Source: Pseudarthrobacter sp. (lineage in GTDB: Bacteria > Actinomycetota > Actinomycetes > Actinomycetales > Micrococcaceae). Taken from it: a DNA stretch of 41,623 nt. Of this stretch, positions 39,048 to 41,623 are shown piece after piece (within the stretch, counting starts at the first letter, position 1; every line of letters starts with the position of its first letter). The DNA lies in NCBI GenBank assembly GCA_031178005.1, contig JAPSJV010000024.1, positions 1 through 41,623 of the forward strand. The letters are read 5' to 3'. A program made the translations under genes and the position numbers. The notes beneath the pieces were generated by a model that was not told the origin of the DNA, made no database searches, and saw nothing but the letters and a program-made list of their open reading frames with translations.

Positions 39048-41161
39048 GAGCGTCCTTCCAGCTTCGAATTGCGGTCAGCCAGCCTGGCATCGCGTTCCGC
39101 CAATTTGGCAAACATATCGTTGTAAGCATTGAGATCGGCGTCGTTATTCCTGTCTGCTGCTCTGTCCACCCGCCGCTTCTCCCGCTCATCGGAGCGCGAC
39201 CACATAATGGCGACGCCGATCGCCACCAGCAGGGTGGGGACCTCGCCGATTCCCCAGGCCACGGCGCCGCCCATTTGCTGGTCCGCAATGGCCGAGGGGC
39301 CCCAGGCGCGGCCCAGGTTGCCGAAGTAATCCGCGGCCAGCAGCCCGGTGCCGCCCATAATCGCCACACCGAAGAACGCGTGGAAGCCCATGGTGGCCAG
39401 GAGAAGCAGCAGCCGCATCGGGTAGGGAGCACGCCGCGGCAGTGGATCGGAGCCGATCATGCTCAGTACAAAAATGTAACCGGTCAGTGCGAAGTGGACA
39501 TTCATCAGCTCGTGGCCCACGTGCTCGCGCATGGCGAAGCCAAAGGCGTCCGAGTAGTAGAAAAGCACAATTGAGCCGGCAAAGTTTCCGGCGGCGAAGA
39601 TCGGGTGGGTGACCAGCTGCGAGAACTTGGAGTGCACAAATACCAGCAGCCACTCGCGGATCCCCCGGGACCCGTCGCCCCGCGCAGGGAGTGCCCGCAG
39701 CGCCAGCGTCACCGGAGCGCCCAGCACCAGGAAGATGGGCGCCACCATGGTCAGGGCCATATGGTCCACCATGTGCGCGGAGAACAGCACCCGGCCGTAG
39801 ACGGCAGGTGGGCCCGACGTGATGTAGGTGAGCACCACCAGGCCGACCACCCACGTGATGGTGTGCAACGGATTCCATTTGTCCCCCCGGCGTCGTACCT
39901 TCGCAACACCCAGGATGTAGGCAACCAGGCCAAATACTGCGACGGCGATCCACAACCAGTCCAGCCGCCACTCGGTCAGCCAGCGCTCAGGGGTGAGCTC
40001 CGGCGGCAGTTCGTAGCCGGTGAGGATAAAGGCGGGAGAGGCGTCGGGAGCGTAGGTGGTGGGCTCCGGCGGCGCGGAGCGGCCCAGCGCCACGGCGACG
40101 CCGGACGTTGCCCCCATCACCAAGAGCTCCACGGCTATCAGCTGCCACAGCACGCGCTTGGCCGAAAGCCCCCTGCGCCCCAGCTGCGGAATGACCCACT
40201 GGCGGTGCATAAATCCGATGGCACCCAACGCCAACGTAGCCAGGGTCTTCGCGACAATCAGCTGGCCGTAGGCGGATCCAAACAGATCGGCCCAGTTGGT
40301 GACGCGGATACTGGCGTTGATGACTCCTGAAGCCAGGACAAGCGCGAACGCAAAGCCTGCCAGCGCGGAAAACCGCCGCAGGACTGGTTCGGTCAGGTCG
40401 GTGGAGCTTAGCATCCGGGACAGCAGCACCAGCATCACAATGCCACCCACCCACACGCTGACGCCCAGCAGGTGGAGGCCGAGGGAGTTGATGGCGCCCT
40501 CGTGGTCCGAGGAACTCGACGAGTGCCCGATCAGTGCCGTGGGTACCAGGCCGACGACGGCGAGGACCAGGGTGAGTGCCAGAGCCGTCAGGGACCTGAC
40601 GCCGAACAGAGCGGTGGTCACCACCGCGGCGATGATGGTCACCCAAAGCCAGGCTCGGCCCGTCTCGATATCGGTCATGAAGTAAACGAGCGACTGGGTG
40701 AACTGGGCGTCGCCGGACAGGCCCAGGCCAGCGACATCGGAGAACGTCAGAACCAGCACCGAGACGGCGGACAGCGTCCAGACAACGCCGGCAATGGCGG
40801 CGACGGCCAGGGAACGGGTGAACAGCGGGTGCTCGACTTCGCCGTCCTTGGGGTACTTCCTGCCCCTGCCGGTGGTGCGGGGCAGGATGCCGGTAGCGAA
40901 GATGAGGCCGCCTATGACGGTGGCGAGGGAGACGTTGTGCAGGCCCTTGCTGATGGGCAGGCCCCAGCGGACCAGAGCGCCCGGATCGGAAACGGAGCGT
41001 GCCGCAGCGGCCCCGGAGAAGAGCAACGCCACCACCAAACCCGCGAAGAGCGCGGCAAGGCCCGCCCACTGCCAGGCCGGGGAAATCCCCGCGGCAGATC
41101 CGCCGGCGGCAACAGACGCCGGCGCGGGATTCTGGGAAGGTGTTTTTGCTGCGGAAGGCAC
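39044..41161 (-). CDS. CopD / cytochrome c oxidase assembly (CtaG) fusion
   Basis: A 705-residue membrane protein with about sixteen to seventeen helices. The N-terminal half (about 30-340) has the CopD copper-resistance pattern with ISKGLHNVSLATVIGGLIFA and a His in LGLHLLGVSVWVGGIVML. The C-terminal half (about 400-645) is caa3-type CtaG: WLTEWRLDWLWIAVAVFGLV, FSAHMVDHMALTMVAPIFLV and MREHVGHELMNVHFALTGYI, with the expected His residues. Copper delivery for oxidase assembly is the usual role. The start is GTG 41161, with GGGTAG directly before it. It is the upstream gene of a coupled pair with the NHL-thioredoxin gene. A charged tail of about 60 residues ends the protein. Confidence 0.9.
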   Translation of the reverse strand: MPSAAKTPSQNPAPASVAAGGSAAGISPAWQWAGLAALFAGLVVALLFSGAAAARSVSDPGALVRWGLPISKGLHNVSLATVIGGLIFATGILPRTTGRGRKYPKDGEVEHPLFTRSLAVAAIAGVVWTLSAVSVLVLTFSDVAGLGLSGDAQFTQSLVYFMTDIETGRAWLWVTIIAAVVTTALFGVRSLTALALTLVLAVVGLVPTALIGHSSSSSDHEGAINSLGLHLLGVSVWVGGIVMLVLLSRMLSSTDLTEPVLRRFSALAGFAFALVLASGVINASIRVTNWADLFGSAYGQLIVAKTLATLALGAIGFMHRQWVIPQLGRRGLSAKRVLWQLIAVELLVMGATSGVAVALGRSAPPEPTTYAPDASPAFILTGYELPPELTPERWLTEWRLDWLWIAVAVFGLVAYILGVAKVRRRGDKWNPLHTITWVVGLVVLTYITSGPPAVYGRVLFSAHMVDHMALTMVAPIFLVLGAPVTLALRALPARGDGSRGIREWLLVFVHSKFSQLVTHPIFAAGNFAGSIVLFYYSDAFGFAMREHVGHELMNVHFALTGYIFVLSMIGSDPLPRRAPYPMRLLLLLATMGFHAFFGVAIMGGTGLLAADYFGNLGRAWGPSAIADQQMGGAVAWGIGEVPTLLVAIGVAIMWSRSDEREKRRVDRAADRNNDADLNAYNDMFAKLAERDARLADRNSKLEGRS

Positions 41162-41235
41162 CTACCCATTGTCCGCTACACCCGCCCGGGCCGCGAATCG
41201 TGGGCCTTCCGGGTTGAGTCCCTGTCGCCGTTAAA

Positions 41236-41274
41236 CGAAGGAAGCGGCAACCACTTGGGTTGCCGCTTCCTTCG
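41236..41274 (-). terminator. Rho-independent-like terminator of HU
   Basis: A perfect 17-bp stem, CGAAGGAAGCGGCAACC (41236-41252) and GGTTGCCGCTTCCTTCG (41258-41274), loop ACTTG. On the minus strand it follows the HU stop and runs into TTTAACGG. Confidence 0.85.
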
Positions 41275-41289
41275 AAGATCCGAAGAAGA

Positions 41290-41577
41290 CTACTTCTTCT
41301 TGGCGACTGCAGCCTTCAGCTTGGAGCCGGCGGTCAGCTTGACGCTGTGGCCTGCTGCGATCTGGATGGTCTCGCCGGTCTGGGGGTTGCGGCCGGTGCG
41401 AGCTGCACGGTCGGTGCGCTCAACAGCGAGCCAGCCCGGGATGGTGATCTTCTCGCCGGCAGCGACGGAAGTCTCGAAAACCTCGAACAGTGCATCGAGA
41501 ACGGAGTTCACGGCAGCCTGGCTGGTGCCGGCCTTGCCCGCTACCTCTGCAACAAGTTCACTACGGTTCTTAGCCAT
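41290..41577 (-). CDS. hup: HU-family DNA-binding protein
   Basis: A 95-residue nucleoid protein. It begins MAKNRSELVAEVAGKAGTSQ, shows the dimer core VNSVLDALFEVFETSVAAGE, the flanking KITIPGWLAVERTDRAART, and the DNA-binding arm GRNPQTGETIQIAAGHSVKL. It ends AAVAKKK. In contrast to the long HU of mycobacteria, it has no Lys/Pro-rich tail; short HU of this kind is common in Micrococcaceae. AGGAGG lies 7 bases upstream of ATG 41577. It is a stand-alone gene with its own strong terminator. Confidence 0.95.
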   Translation of the reverse strand: MAKNRSELVAEVAGKAGTSQAAVNSVLDALFEVFETSVAAGEKITIPGWLAVERTDRAARTGRNPQTGETIQIAAGHSVKLTAGSKLKAAVAKKK

Positions 41578-41623
41578 TTATGTCCTCCTGGACGATCATG
41601 TTTCTGGAGCCTGCACGCGGTCT

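Overview
The window is high-GC DNA with a Gram-positive actinobacterial gene set: a Dcd of the actinobacterial bifunctional type, PutA without a DNA-binding domain, a CopD-CtaG fusion, a short HU, several genes that look leaderless or start with GTG/TTG, and DUF559/AbiEi-like nuclease-fold genes. The overall style fits Micrococcaceae, most likely Arthrobacter or a close relative. This is a judgement from protein style, not from a search. The first 77 bases are almost pure C and look like a low-quality sequence end.

Layout. 167-1846: a two-gene K+/H+ antiporter operon. 1898-2785: a broken DUF559 gene between two copies of one palindrome. 2809-4141: dcd, a SRPBCC protein and tRNA-Gly. 4160-6483: an MFS exporter and a divergent LysR regulator. 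6611-6940: a small zinc-ribbon protein. 7002-13344: a proline-catabolism block (putA, an APC permease and a divergent LysR), with an operator-like motif shared by the putA and permease upstream regions. 13415-14782: panD and an AEC transporter. 14779-17248: a translationally coupled LLM oxidoreductase and DHA2 exporter, converging on the AEC gene. 17442-19247: a BCCT osmolyte transporter. 19349-21709: a PadR repressor with a 34-bp operator, then DUF817 and MpaB-type genes on the other strand. 21876-25142: an FMN reductase, a GNAT, a DinB protein and a PucR regulator.

25247-30040 is a catabolic or salvage operon: a COG3375-type GNAT, a polar amino-acid ABC importer (SBP, permease, ATPase) and an enolase-superfamily enzyme, with PucR divergent. 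30030-32992 is a compact TetR/FMO/SDR cassette that appears inserted at the 3' end of the enolase gene, because a degenerate copy of that 3' end lies on its far side. 33074-35852: a HerA-like ATPase and a membrane-anchored protein of unknown function. 35898-37045: a second DUF559 gene bracketed by two 100-bp inverted-repeat elements. 37065-41161: a thioredoxin-NHL protein coupled to CopD-CtaG. 41290-41577: HU.

The observations I rate highest are the two DUF559 loci bracketed by REPIN-like palindromes, the cassette insertion with its duplicated enolase 3' end, the putA/permease shared operator, and the GNAT-ABC-enolase operon as a possible N-acyl amino-acid pathway. No CRISPR array, rRNA, insertion-sequence transposase or prophage was seen.
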